64,000 bases of DNA from Pseudoxanthomonas helianthi (GCF_017939625.1 NZ_JAGKTC010000002.1:797592-861591); one strand, 5' to 3'. Shown: positions 16,338 to 24,789, counted from the first letter of the stretch. Made by a program: numbers and translations. The notes: generated from the sequence alone by a model not told the origin.

Positions 16338-17404
16338 ACGGCCCGCTCAATTTCACCGCCGAGGCCCTGGCCAAGGAAGCATTGGGCCTGCAGCAGAAGC
16401 TCGCCGCCGGGTTGAAGATCCTGCCCGAAGTCGACGATGTGCACTACGGTGCGACGCGCAAGGAAGAAGTCTGGCGCGACGGCAAGGTGGCGCTGTACCG
16501 TTTCGTCGGCGAGAACAAGCCGACCGCGAAGCTGCCGCTGCTGATTTCCTATGCGCTGGTCAACCGTCCGTACATGGTCGACCTGCAGGACGACCGTTCG
16601 CTGGTCAGGGGCCTGCTGGCGCAGGGCCAGGACGTCTACATCATCGACTGGGGCTATCCCGACCGCTCCGACCGCTTCCTCGAGCTGGGCGACTACATCA
16701 ACCGCTTCATCGATGGTGCGGTCGACCACCTGCGCGAAGCCCACGGCGTCGATGCGATCAACCTGCTCGGCATCTGCCAGGGCGGCGCGTTTTCGCTGTG
16801 CTATTCGGCGCTGCACGCGGACAAGGTCAAGAACCTGATCACCATGGTCACGCCGGTGGATTTCCACACGCCGGACAACATGCTGTCGAACTGGACCCGG
16901 CAGATGGACGTGGACCTGTTCGTCGACACGCTGGGCAACGTGCCGGCGGACCTGATGAACGCCAGCTACCTGATGTTGAAGCCGTTCCGGCTGAACCTGC
17001 AGAAGTACCTGGGCCTGGTCGACATCCTCGACGACAAGCGCGCGATCGAGGATTTCCTGCGCATGGAGAAATGGATCTTCGACTCGCCCGACCTGGCCGG
17101 CGAAGCCTTCCGCCAGTTCATCAAGCAGTTCTACCAGGGCAACGGCTTCGTCAACGGCGGCATCGTCATCGACGGCGAAGAAGTGGACCTGGGCTTCGTC
17201 GACATGCCGGTGCTGAACATCTACGCCGAGCAGGACCACCTGGTGCCGCCGGACGCTTCGCGCGCGCTGGCGAAACTCGCCGGCAGCACCGATTACAGCG
17301 AATTGAGCTTCAAGGGCGGGCACATCGGCATCTATGTTTCCAGCCGCGCCCAGCGCGAAGTGCCGGCGTCGATCCACGACTGGCTGACCCGGCGTTCGCG
17401 CTGA
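16334..17404 (+). CDS. phaC: Class III poly(3-hydroxyalkanoate) synthase subunit PhaC
   Basis: 356 residues, the length of class III PhaC. The catalytic triad is visible: Cys148 in the lipase-like box GICQGG, Asp301 in YAEQDHLVPP and His330 in GGHIGIYVSS. Conserved stretches VYIIDWGYPD and NWTRQMDVDLF are also present. It forms a complex with PhaE and makes cytoplasmic PHB granules. The ATG overlaps the phaE stop (ATGA), so the two are translationally coupled. No phaA, phaB or phasin gene is nearby. Confidence 0.95.
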   Translation: MNGPLNFTAEALAKEALGLQQKLAAGLKILPEVDDVHYGATRKEEVWRDGKVALYRFVGENKPTAKLPLLISYALVNRPYMVDLQDDRSLVRGLLAQGQDVYIIDWGYPDRSDRFLELGDYINRFIDGAVDHLREAHGVDAINLLGICQGGAFSLCYSALHADKVKNLITMVTPVDFHTPDNMLSNWTRQMDVDLFVDTLGNVPADLMNASYLMLKPFRLNLQKYLGLVDILDDKRAIEDFLRMEKWIFDSPDLAGEAFRQFIKQFYQGNGFVNGGIVIDGEEVDLGFVDMPVLNIYAEQDHLVPPDASRALAKLAGSTDYSELSFKGGHIGIYVSSRAQREVPASIHDWLTRRSR

Positions 17405-17421
17405 GCGGGCCGGACGGCTTT

Positions 17422-17547
17422 GTAGGTGCCGGGCTTGCCCGGCACGCTTTTGACCTTCGCGGCGAATGGCAAAGGCAAACCGGGACGAGCCCGGCTTCTA
17501 CACAGGCAAAGGCAACGACGGGAAGCAGCCGAGCGCGCTCGGCTCCA
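17422..17547. repeat. Three SMAG-like palindromes (B-B'-A')
   Basis: A GTAGGTGCCGGGCTTGCCCGGCACGC palindrome is followed by its diverged complement (ending CTTCTAC near 17501) and a GCAGCCGAGC...GCTCGGCTCCAC half element (17524-17547). This is the arrangement at 2343-2512 without its first member. It lies between phaC and the next gene. Confidence 0.8.
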
Positions 17548-17573
17548 CAAGGCGGAAAGACCGAGACGACACG

Positions 17574-17954
17574 ATGAGGCTGCGTTTTTCCACTGCTGCG
17601 ATCGCGCTTTTGCTGGCATCCGCGCCGGCTTTCGCAGCGCCCTCCGCGAAGGCGCGGCAGGAAATCGCCGGCCTGATGCAGGCGCTGGGCGCCTCGCATT
17701 GCGAATTCAACCGCAACGGCAGTTGGTACGACGCCACGCAGGCTCGAGCGCACCTGCAGCGCAAGTGCGACTACCTGTTGAAGAAGGACCTGGTCGATTC
17801 CGCCGAGCAATTCATCGACCGCGCGGCCAGCCGCAGCAGCTTCAGCGGCAAGGCGTACCGGGTGCGTTGCCCGGGCCGGCCCGAGCAGGATGCGGCAGGC
17901 TGGTTCCGAGACCAGTTGCAGCGCCTGCGCGGTTCAGCCAAGCCCGCGCCGTGA
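17574..17954 (+). CDS. Periplasmic DUF5329-family protein
   Basis: 126 residues. The signal peptide is residues 1-22 (ends FAAP). The mature part is small and helical, with conserved SHCEFNRNGSWYDATQARAHLQRKCDYL and FIDRAASRSSFSGKAYRVRC; the three cysteines (in SHCEF, RKCDY and VRCPG) could form a disulfide. It is recognised as DUF5329/YfeK-like; function unknown. An in-frame extension to 17466 runs through repeat sequence and is rejected. The PspC-domain gene follows 34 bp later. Confidence 0.7.
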   Translation: MRLRFSTAAIALLLASAPAFAAPSAKARQEIAGLMQALGASHCEFNRNGSWYDATQARAHLQRKCDYLLKKDLVDSAEQFIDRAASRSSFSGKAYRVRCPGRPEQDAAGWFRDQLQRLRGSAKPAP

Positions 17955-17988
17955 CGCGCTAGACTCGGCGCAGCCACAGGGGGCCGCC

Positions 17989-18189
17989 ATGACCGAGACC
18001 AAGCCGTTCGCCCGTTCGCTTAACGACCGCATGATCGCGGGGGTGATGGGCGGCATCGCCCACCGCTTCGGCTGGAACGCGACGCTGCTGCGCGCGATCT
18101 TCGTGATCGTGTCGATCGCGTCGGCGGCGTTCCCGGGCATCCTGGTTTACCTGATCCTGTGGCTGTTGATGCCGAACGAGGCCGATTGA
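17989..18189 (+). CDS. PspC-domain small membrane protein
   Basis: 66 residues. It matches the PspC domain: a short amphipathic start (SLNDRMIAGVMGGIAHRFGWN) and one long hydrophobic segment (LRAIFVIVSIASAAFPGILVYLILWLLMP). Stand-alone PspC proteins are inner-membrane proteins often linked to envelope stress, but nothing here shows partners PspA or PspB. AGGGGG precedes the ATG. The next ORF overlaps by 4 bases through ATTGA. Confidence 0.85.
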   Translation: MTETKPFARSLNDRMIAGVMGGIAHRFGWNATLLRAIFVIVSIASAAFPGILVYLILWLLMPNEAD

Positions 18190-18665
18190 GCGAAGCTACG
18201 GACGCCACGGCGATGCGGAAGTCCGCGCTGGTCGCGATGCGCGCGCTCGGTTTCGTGTGGGCCTCGCCGAACAGCTTGCTGGGCCTGCTGCTGGGCGGCG
18301 TCGGCATGCTGTTCGGCTCCAAGCCGCGATTCAATCGCCGCGAGTTTGCCCTGGTCTTCCACTTCTGGCCGTGGGGCCCGGGCGGCGCGATCACCTTCGG
18401 CAACGTGATCCTGCACAGCGGCGACACGCTCGACTCGCCGTGCATCACCTACGAACACCGCGCCGGGCGCCGCGTGCATCCCTACATCGTGCTCGGCGAC
18501 CACGAGCGCGCGCATGTTTTCCAGTACATGGTGCTGGGGCCGCTGTTCCTGCCCGCCTACCTGTTGTGCGGCGGCATCAGCGTGCGCAATCCGTTCGAAC
18601 GCGCCGCCGATCGCTACGCGCTGACCGGCAAGGGCTGGTGGCCGTGGCCTGCCGACGAACGGTGA
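18186..18665 (+). CDS. Uncharacterised protein with HERAH motif
   Basis: About 159 residues from TTG at 18186, which overlaps the stop of the PspC gene; an alternative ATG lies at 18213. It has a hydrophobic segment near the start (SPNSLLGLLLGGVGMLFG), then FHFWPWGPGGAITFGNVIL, a GDHERAHVFQYMVLGPLFLPAYL stretch, and a late NPFERAADRYA. The HERAH sequence followed by a downstream ERAADRYA has the look of a zinc-binding HExxH-plus-Glu arrangement, but the spacing HERAH differs from a strict HExxH only in the middle residues and no activity is known. No family is confidently recognised. Confidence 0.6.
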   Translation: MSEATDATAMRKSALVAMRALGFVWASPNSLLGLLLGGVGMLFGSKPRFNRREFALVFHFWPWGPGGAITFGNVILHSGDTLDSPCITYEHRAGRRVHPYIVLGDHERAHVFQYMVLGPLFLPAYLLCGGISVRNPFERAADRYALTGKGWWPWPADER

Positions 18666-18706
18666 GCGTTTCTTGACGATGGAGTAACGCGCGTGGCGCT
18701 AGCCTG

Positions 18707-18806
18707 CATGCGTCGTAGGAAAGCAAGAAGGCACATGCCCTGAAAGCTCGACGACGACTAGAAGGCCCAGCCGATCCGGGGAGACCCGGAAAGACTGGGC
18801 CTTTGA
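18707..18806 (+). ncRNA. Candidate structured RNA (or bidirectional terminator)
   Basis: Two predicted elements lie between convergent genes. The first has CGTCGT (18711-18716) pairing with ACGACG (from 18750), enclosing a GGCA-CA-TGCC hairpin (18730-18739). The second is a long stem AAGGCCCAG/CTGGGCCTT (18762-18770, 18795-18803) with an inner CCGGG-GAGA-CCCGG hairpin and an internal loop. TTGACG lies upstream at 18673. No Rfam family is recognised. The second stem could instead serve as a terminator for both flanking genes. Confidence 0.35.
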
Positions 18807-18861
18807 TGTTTGGGGAAAAGAATCCGGTTCGCCTGTGTTCGGTGCAGGAGCGGGCCGCGGG

Positions 18862-19527
18862 TCAGCGCGGCAGCGCGCCGTGCAGGAACAGGTCCACCGC
18901 CTGCATCGCATAGGCATGCAGGGCGGGCTGGTCGGTCTCGTGCAGGTTGCCGCAGGAGATGCGCAGGGCCCAGTCGCCGAACAGCATCATGAAGAACTGG
19001 CTGGAGGCGTGCTCGGCCGAGTCGATGCGCAGGCGCCCGGCTGCGGCTTCCTGTTCGAAATAGGTAGCCAGTTTTTCGCGGACCGTGGCGACGGCATGGT
19101 CGAAGAACCAGTCGCGCAGTTGCGGGAACGACTGGCCTTCGCCGACCACGATGCGGTGCAGCACGCGCGAATCGGCCCGGGCCAGGCTTTCGACGAGGCG
19201 CTCCGCGGCCAGGCGCAGCGCCTGTTCCGGCGACTGGCCGGACAGGTCCAGCGCCTGCATGCGCTGGTTCAGGTCGTCGAGGCGGCGCTCGATGATCGCG
19301 TGGGCCAGGCCTTCCTTGTCGCCGAACACGCGGTACAGCGTGGCCATGGAGCCGCCGGCGCGGGCCACGATCTCGCTGAGCTTGGCGTGCTGGTAGCCCT
19401 TTTCGGCGAACACTTCGGTGGCCGCGTCGAGGAACTTCTCGACCCGCACTTCCGCACGTCGGCCCAGCTCCACCTCCGGGCGCGGGCGCAACGAATGCAG
19501 GCTGGCGGACGGGTTCGGTGGATTCAT
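18862..19527 (-). CDS. TetR/AcrR-family transcriptional regulator
   Basis: 221 residues. The N-terminal TetR helix-turn-helix spans about residues 30-75 (FLDAATEVFAEKGY, then VARAGGSMATLYRVFGDKEGL). The C-terminal ligand-binding half is helical and unassigned. It lies downstream of prpF on the same strand with a 90-bp gap that shows no obvious operator. Its target is unknown; autoregulation or control of a distant efflux or lipid gene is common in the family. Confidence 0.88.
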   Translation of the reverse strand: MNPPNPSASLHSLRPRPEVELGRRAEVRVEKFLDAATEVFAEKGYQHAKLSEIVARAGGSMATLYRVFGDKEGLAHAIIERRLDDLNQRMQALDLSGQSPEQALRLAAERLVESLARADSRVLHRIVVGEGQSFPQLRDWFFDHAVATVREKLATYFEQEAAAGRLRIDSAEHASSQFFMMLFGDWALRISCGNLHETDQPALHAYAMQAVDLFLHGALPR

Positions 19528-19617
19528 GCAGGCCTCGGCGGCGGCGGCTGGGCGGGTCAGCCAGATATTACCTTCGGCAGCGGTATTTGTGCGTGAGAGG
19601 GAGTGGCCGCCTGCCGC

Positions 19618-20823
19618 TCAGAATATGCCGTCCGGTACCCGCACCGCGCCTTCCATCAAAACCCGCGCGCTGCGGCTCATGACCGCGCGGGTCACCGTCC
19701 ACTCGCCGTCCACCTGCCTGACCTCCGCGCCGACGCGCAGGGTGCCGGAAGGATGGCCGAAGCGCACCGCGTCGCGGCTGCCGCCACCGGCCGCCGCATT
19801 GACCAGGGTGCCCGGCACCGCCGCGGCGGTGGCGATGGCGACCGAGGCGGTGCCCATCATCGCGTGGTGCAGCTTGCCCATCGAAATGGCGCGCGCCAGC
19901 AAGGCGATCTCGTCGGCCTTTACCGGCTTGCCGCTGGACGAAACATAGTCCTTGGGTGGCGCGACGAACGCGACCTTCGGCGTAAGCGGCCGCCGTGCCG
20001 CGTCCTCGATCCGTTCGACCAGGCCCATGCGCACTGCGCCCGCCGCGCGGATCGCTTCCAGCTTCGCCAGCGCGGCCGGGTCCTCGTTGATCGCGGGTTG
20101 CAGCTCGGTGCCGTCGTAACCCAGCGCCGCCGCTTCGACGAACACCATCGGCACGCCGGCGTTGATCAGCGTGGCCTTGAACGTGCCGACACCCGGCACC
20201 TCGAGCTCGTCGACCGGGTTTCCGGTCGGGAACATCGCGCCGCCGCCGTCGTCGTCCTCGGCCGCCGGGTCGAGGAATTCCAGCTGGATCTCGGCGGCGG
20301 GGAAGGTCACGCCGTCCAGTTCGAAGTCGCCGGTCTCCTGCACTTCGCCGTTGGCGACCGGAACGTGGGCGACGATGGTCTTGTTGATGTTGGCCTGCCA
20401 GATGCGCACGGTGCAGATCCCGTCGCGCGGCACCTTGGCCGGGTCGACCAGTCCGTTGGCGATGGCGAACGGACCGACCGCGGAGGACAGGTTGCCGCAG
20501 TTGCCGCTCCAGTCGATGAACGCATCATTGATCGGCACCTGCCCGTACAGGTAATCGACGTCGTGGTCCGGCACCGACGACCTGGCGATGATCACCACCT
20601 TGCTGGTGCTCGACGTCGCTCCGCCCATGCCGTCGGTGTGCTTGCCGTACGGATCGGGCGAACCGATTACCCGCATCAGCAGCGCATCGCGCGCCGGCCC
20701 CGGCACGCGCGCGGCTTCGGGCAGGTCTTCCAGCCTGAAGAACACGCCCTTCGAGGTGCCGCCGCGCATGTAGGTGGCGGGCACACGCATTTGAGGAGCG
20801 GGGATCTGCGGAAGGTGGTTCAT
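19618..20823 (-). CDS. prpF: 2-methylaconitate cis-trans isomerase PrpF
   Basis: 401 residues. PrpF isomerises the 2-methylaconitate made by AcnD so that aconitase can finish the 2-methylcitrate cycle of propionate breakdown. The N-terminal PATYMRGGTSKGVFF is the family signature, with GGATSSTSKVVII, DWSGNCGNLSSAVGPFA (a Cys in SGNCGN) and late GKLHHAMMGTASVA. The start is the ATG of MNHLPQIP; 51 residues of in-frame upstream sequence are unconserved. It is on the same strand as acnD, but two unrelated ORFs separate them, and prpB, prpC and prpR are not in the window. Confidence 0.93.
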   Translation of the reverse strand: MNHLPQIPAPQMRVPATYMRGGTSKGVFFRLEDLPEAARVPGPARDALLMRVIGSPDPYGKHTDGMGGATSSTSKVVIIARSSVPDHDVDYLYGQVPINDAFIDWSGNCGNLSSAVGPFAIANGLVDPAKVPRDGICTVRIWQANINKTIVAHVPVANGEVQETGDFELDGVTFPAAEIQLEFLDPAAEDDDGGGAMFPTGNPVDELEVPGVGTFKATLINAGVPMVFVEAAALGYDGTELQPAINEDPAALAKLEAIRAAGAVRMGLVERIEDAARRPLTPKVAFVAPPKDYVSSSGKPVKADEIALLARAISMGKLHHAMMGTASVAIATAAAVPGTLVNAAAGGGSRDAVRFGHPSGTLRVGAEVRQVDGEWTVTRAVMSRSARVLMEGAVRVPDGIF

Positions 20824-20855
20824 CGTCGTTCTTGTCGGGGAATGCGTGGACGGAA

Positions 20856-21476
20856 TCAGAACAGGCTGCTCTGCACCAGGCGGGGCGGCTCCGGGGCCAG
20901 CCGCCAGCTGCCCAGCGTTTCGTAGCGATACGGATCGCCGCCGCCGACCACCAGTTCGATTGTATCGATGGACCATTCGATCGGAGCGATGGGCTCATCG
21001 GCAGGCAGGGCCAGTGCGGCGGAGTAACTCAACGTGACATGGGGCAAGTGACCGCCGCCGGGCGGCAATCCTTGCGCGACCAGCGCTGCATTGATCGCGC
21101 GGACCACGGTTTCCAGTGCTTTAGACGATCTCTGTACGGGACGTACCAGCCAGAGATGGCTTCCCGGCTTGCGCGGCCCGCTGCAAAGACGCTCGAAGGC
21201 CAGGGTCAGCCCCTGCGCCCGGACGCCGGCGCCCGCGCGCGCCATCAGTTCGCGGATTTCAGGCGTGTCCACGTAGCGGTCCGACAATGACTGGTGCCGG
21301 TTCGCCCGCGGGACCGCGGCGCGGCCGAGCCGGCTGGCGACGGGATGCGGGGCCAGCAACCCGTCGAGGCCGTCGTTCACGGCCGCGCCCGGACGCGCGA
21401 GGAACAGCAATCGCGGCTCGTTCCTGTTCCGCACCGGATCCCACAGGGCATCGAGCCGGACCGACTCAGCCGCCAT
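20856..21476 (-). CDS. 2'-5' RNA ligase-like (2H phosphoesterase) protein
   Basis: 206 residues. It carries two HxS/T motifs of the 2H phosphoesterase fold: HQSLSD near residue 61 and HVTLSY near residue 145. These enzymes open 2',3'-cyclic phosphodiesters or act on related RNA ends (ThpR/LigT group). It starts inside the last codons of the SRPBCC gene (11-bp overlap) and ends 32 bp before prpF, so all four genes from acnD to prpF could be one transcript. The role is not known. Confidence 0.75.
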   Translation of the reverse strand: MAAESVRLDALWDPVRNRNEPRLLFLARPGAAVNDGLDGLLAPHPVASRLGRAAVPRANRHQSLSDRYVDTPEIRELMARAGAGVRAQGLTLAFERLCSGPRKPGSHLWLVRPVQRSSKALETVVRAINAALVAQGLPPGGGHLPHVTLSYSAALALPADEPIAPIEWSIDTIELVVGGGDPYRYETLGSWRLAPEPPRLVQSSLF

Positions 21477-21930
21477 CGGGGATCTCGGGCTCGACCAACT
21501 GCGCCAGCAGGGTCAGCGATTCCTGCCAGCCGAGGTAGCAGAACTCGACCGGGATCGCGGCGGGGATGCCCGCCTGCACGATGCTCAGCTCGGTGCCGCA
21601 CATCACTTGGCGCAGCACTATTTCGACTTGCATCTCGCCCGGCAGGTTGGGGTCGTCGAAGGTGTCGGTGTGGCGGATGCGTTCGTTCTCGACCAGCTCG
21701 ACGTAGCGGACGGTGAAGGAATGGCCGTTGCCGGTGCCGAAATTGGTGAACGACATCCGGTAACCGCCGCCGACGCGCGCGTCCATCGAATGCATCTTGC
21801 CGGTGAAACCGTGCGGCGGCAGCCATTTGCACAGTGCGTCGGCGTCGAGGAAGGCGCGATAGACGCGCGCCGGCGGTGCTTTCAGCACGCGATGCAGGCG
21901 GACGGTACCGGTGGAGTTGGCGTCGGACAT
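21466..21930 (-). CDS. SRPBCC/AHSA1-domain protein
   Basis: 154 residues forming a START-like ligand-binding fold: VRLHRVLKAPPARVYRAFLDADALCKWLPP at the start, GGGYRMSFTNF in the middle and LGWQESLTLLAQLVEPEIPD at the end, as in the AHSA1 group. AAAGGAG precedes the ATG at a good distance. Members bind small hydrophobic ligands or act as co-chaperone-like proteins; no specific role is known. It overlaps the downstream 2H phosphoesterase gene. Confidence 0.8.
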   Translation of the reverse strand: MSDANSTGTVRLHRVLKAPPARVYRAFLDADALCKWLPPHGFTGKMHSMDARVGGGYRMSFTNFGTGNGHSFTVRYVELVENERIRHTDTFDDPNLPGEMQVEIVLRQVMCGTELSIVQAGIPAAIPVEFCYLGWQESLTLLAQLVEPEIPDGG

Positions 21931-21973
21931 GGTCGATCTCCTTTCAGGTGGGTGTAACCCTACGACGAACGAG

Positions 21974-24586
21974 TCAGGCCGCTTTCGACGACTCCAGGAA
22001 ATCCTGGGCGAAGCGCTGCAGCACGCCGCCGGCCTCGTAGATCGACACTTCCTCGTCCGAATCCAGCCGGCAGGTCACCGGCACCTCGACGCTCCCGCCG
22101 TTGCGGCGGTGGATGACCAGGGTCAGGTCCGCGCGCGGCCTGCGCTCGCCGACCACGTCGAAGGTCTCGGTGCCGTCGATGCCCAGGCTCAGGCGGTTGG
22201 TGCCCGGCTTGAACTCCAGCGGCAGCACGCCCATGCCGATCAGGTTGGTGCGGTGGATGCGCTCGAAACCCTCGGCGACAATCGCTTCGACGCCGGCCAG
22301 GCGCACGCCCTTGGCCGCCCAGTCGCGCGAGCTGCCCTGGCCGTAGTCGGCGCCGGCGATGATGATCAGCGGCTGCTTGCGTTCCATGTAGGTCTCGATC
22401 GCTTCCCACATCCGGGTGACCTTGCCTTCCGGCTCGATCCGCGCCAGCGAACCCTGCTTCACGCTGCCGTCGGGGTTGCGCACCATCTCGTTGAACAGCT
22501 TCGGATTGGCGAACGTCGCGCGCTGCGCGGTCAGGTGGTCGCCGCGATGGGTCGCGTAGGAATTGAAGTCCTCTTCCGGCAGGCCCATCTTCGCCAGGTA
22601 TTCGCCGGCGGCGCTGTCCGGCAGGATCGCGTTGGACGGCGACAGGTGGTCGGTGGTGATGTTGTCGCCGAGCACCGCCAGCGGACGCAGGCCGCGCAGC
22701 GTGCGTTCGCCGGCCAGCGCGCCTTCCCAGTACGGCGGGCGGCGGATGTAGGTGCTCTGCGGGCGCCACGCATACAGCGGATCGGCGCCGCTGCGCGCGC
22801 GCGGTGCGAACATCGGTTCGTAGACCTGGCGGAAATGCTCCGGCTTCACCGAAGCACGGATCGTCGCGTCGATTTCCTCGTCGCTCGGCCAGATGTCCTT
22901 CAGGCGCACCTCGTTGCCGGCGGCATCGACGCCCAGCACGTCCTTCTCGATATCGAAGCGCACCGTACCGGCGATGGCATAGGCCACGACCAGCGGCGGC
23001 GAGGCGAGGAAGGCCTGTTTCGCGTACGGATGGATGCGGCCGTCGAAGTTGCGGTTGCCCGACAGCACGGCGGTCGCGTACAGGTCGCGCTCGACGATTT
23101 CCTGCTGGATCTTCGGATCCAGCGCGCCGCTCATGCCGTTGCAGGTGGTGCAGGCGAAGGCGACCACGCCGAAGCCGAGCTTCTCCAGCTCCGGCAACAG
23201 CTTCGCTTCTTCCAGGTACAGCTGCACCGCCTTCGAGCCCGGCGCCAGCGAGGTCTTCACCCACGGCTTGCGCAGCAGGCCACGCGCGTTGGCGTTGCGC
23301 GCCAGCAGGCCGGCGGCGATCACGTTGCGCGGGTTCGACGTGTTGGTGCACGAGGTGATCGCCGCGATGATCACCGCGCCGTCGGGCATCAGGCCCGCGG
23401 TCTCCTCGGCCTTGCCCGCGGCCAGCTTGGCCTCGTCGGCGACGCCGCGTTCGGCCAGGTCGCTGACCGGCAGGCGCTTGTGCGGGTTGGACGGGCCGGC
23501 GAGGTTGCGCACCACCGTGGACAGGTCGAAGCGCAGCGTGCGCTCGTATTCGGCGCCGGCCAGGTCGTCGGCCCACAGGCCCGCGGCTTTCGCGTAGGTT
23601 TCGACCAGCTTGACCTGCTGTTCGTCGCGACCGGTCAGGCGCAGGTAGTCCAGCGTGTTGCCGTCGATGAAGAACATCGCCGCAGTCGCGCCGTATTCCG
23701 GCGCCATGTTGCTGATCGTCGCGCGGTCGCCCACGGTCAGCGCCGCCGCGCCTTCGCCGCGGAACTCGAGGTAGGCGCCGACGACCTTTTCCTTGCGCAA
23801 GAACTCGGTCAGCGCCAGCACCACGTCGGTCGCAGTGATGCCTGGCTGCGGCCTGCCCGAAAGCTCGACGCCGACGATGTCGGGCGTGCGCATCCACGAG
23901 GCGCGGCCGAGCATCACGTTCTCCGCCTCCAGCCCGCCGACGCCCACCGCGATCACGCCCAGCGCATCGACGTGCGGGGTGTGCGAGTCGGTGCCGACGC
24001 AGGTGTCCGGGAAGGCGACGCCGTCCTGCACGTAGATCACCGGCGACATCTTTTCCAGGTTGATCTGGTGCATGATGCCGTTGCCCGGCGGGATCACCTG
24101 CATGTTGCCGAAGGCGTTGCGGGTCCACTCGATGAAGTGGAAGCGGTCTTCGTTGCGACGGTCCTCGATGGCGCGGTTCCTGGCGAACGCGTCCTTGTCG
24201 AAACCGGGCGCCTCGACCGCCAGCGAGTGGTCGACGATCAGCTGCACCGGCACCACCGGGTTGACCTTGGCCGGGTCGCCGCCCTGTTCGGCGATGGCGT
24301 CGCGCAGGCCGGCCAGGTCGACCAGCGCGGTCTGGCCGAGGATGTCGTGGCAGACCACGCGCGCGGGGAACCACGGGAAATCGAGGTCGCGCCTGCGGTC
24401 GATCAACTGGGCCAGGTAGGCGTCGCGCATCGCCGGATCGGCGCGGCGCACGATGTTCTCGGCATGCACGCGCGCGGTGTAGGGCAGGCCGGCCCAGGCG
24501 CCGGGCCTGATCGCGTCGACCGCGGCGCGCGCGTCGAACCAATCGAGCGAAGTGCCCGGAAGCGGTTTGCGGAACTCGGAATTCAT
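21974..24586 (-). CDS. acnD: Fe/S-dependent 2-methylisocitrate dehydratase AcnD
   Basis: 870 residues, the AcnD length. It dehydrates 2-methylcitrate in the propionate cycle and belongs to the aconitase A family. Iron-sulfur ligands are in AITSCTNTSNP and FACTTCNGMSG. Other aconitase blocks include DSHTPHVDALG, GDNITTDHLSPSNAI, GADYGQGSSRDWAAKG and HRTNLIGMGVLPLEF. AcnD rather than AcnA is inferred from the linked prpF. The start is the ATG of MNSEFRKPLPG, with AAGGG upstream; eight extra in-frame residues upstream are not conserved. tRNA-Leu lies upstream. Confidence 0.9.
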   Translation of the reverse strand: MNSEFRKPLPGTSLDWFDARAAVDAIRPGAWAGLPYTARVHAENIVRRADPAMRDAYLAQLIDRRRDLDFPWFPARVVCHDILGQTALVDLAGLRDAIAEQGGDPAKVNPVVPVQLIVDHSLAVEAPGFDKDAFARNRAIEDRRNEDRFHFIEWTRNAFGNMQVIPPGNGIMHQINLEKMSPVIYVQDGVAFPDTCVGTDSHTPHVDALGVIAVGVGGLEAENVMLGRASWMRTPDIVGVELSGRPQPGITATDVVLALTEFLRKEKVVGAYLEFRGEGAAALTVGDRATISNMAPEYGATAAMFFIDGNTLDYLRLTGRDEQQVKLVETYAKAAGLWADDLAGAEYERTLRFDLSTVVRNLAGPSNPHKRLPVSDLAERGVADEAKLAAGKAEETAGLMPDGAVIIAAITSCTNTSNPRNVIAAGLLARNANARGLLRKPWVKTSLAPGSKAVQLYLEEAKLLPELEKLGFGVVAFACTTCNGMSGALDPKIQQEIVERDLYATAVLSGNRNFDGRIHPYAKQAFLASPPLVVAYAIAGTVRFDIEKDVLGVDAAGNEVRLKDIWPSDEEIDATIRASVKPEHFRQVYEPMFAPRARSGADPLYAWRPQSTYIRRPPYWEGALAGERTLRGLRPLAVLGDNITTDHLSPSNAILPDSAAGEYLAKMGLPEEDFNSYATHRGDHLTAQRATFANPKLFNEMVRNPDGSVKQGSLARIEPEGKVTRMWEAIETYMERKQPLIIIAGADYGQGSSRDWAAKGVRLAGVEAIVAEGFERIHRTNLIGMGVLPLEFKPGTNRLSLGIDGTETFDVVGERRPRADLTLVIHRRNGGSVEVPVTCRLDSDEEVSIYEAGGVLQRFAQDFLESSKAA

Positions 24587-24703
24587 GCTCGGCACCCTTG
24601 GCTGGCGCATCGGCGCCGTTCGCAGGTCCGGAGGTTAGCCGGCCGCGCGGCACTGCCGAATACGACAAAGGGCTTAGCCTCGCGACTAAACCCCCTGTGA
24701 TGT

Positions 24704-24789
24704 TGGTGCCGAAGGTGGGACTCGAACCCACACGCTTTTAAGGGCGGCGGATTTTGAGTCCGCTGCGTCTACCATTCCGCCACTTCGGC
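24704..24789 (-). tRNA. tRNA-Leu (anticodon CAA)
   Basis: On the minus strand the acceptor GCCGAAG pairs with CTTCGGC and an encoded ACCA end follows. The anticodon loop is CTCAAAA with CAA. A long variable arm and a GTTCGAGT T-loop fit a class II tRNA of 86 nt. It lies between the acnD and thiol dioxygenase genes. Confidence 0.96.

Noticed and set aside
17466-17573. N-terminal extension of the DUF5329 protein
   Set aside because: The added residues are translated repeat sequence and would bury the signal peptide; no ribosome coupling supports it, unlike ccmH and the F5/8C gene.
18707-18806. Cyclic-di-GMP or guanidine riboswitch
   Set aside because: The conserved cores of these riboswitch classes are missing and no downstream gene on the same strand follows.
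21911-24700. A 929-codon open frame on the plus strand opposite acnD
   Set aside because: It is antisense to a clear aconitase-family gene, rich in Arg/Ala/His/Gln as expected from high-GC third-position effects, and matches no known fold.
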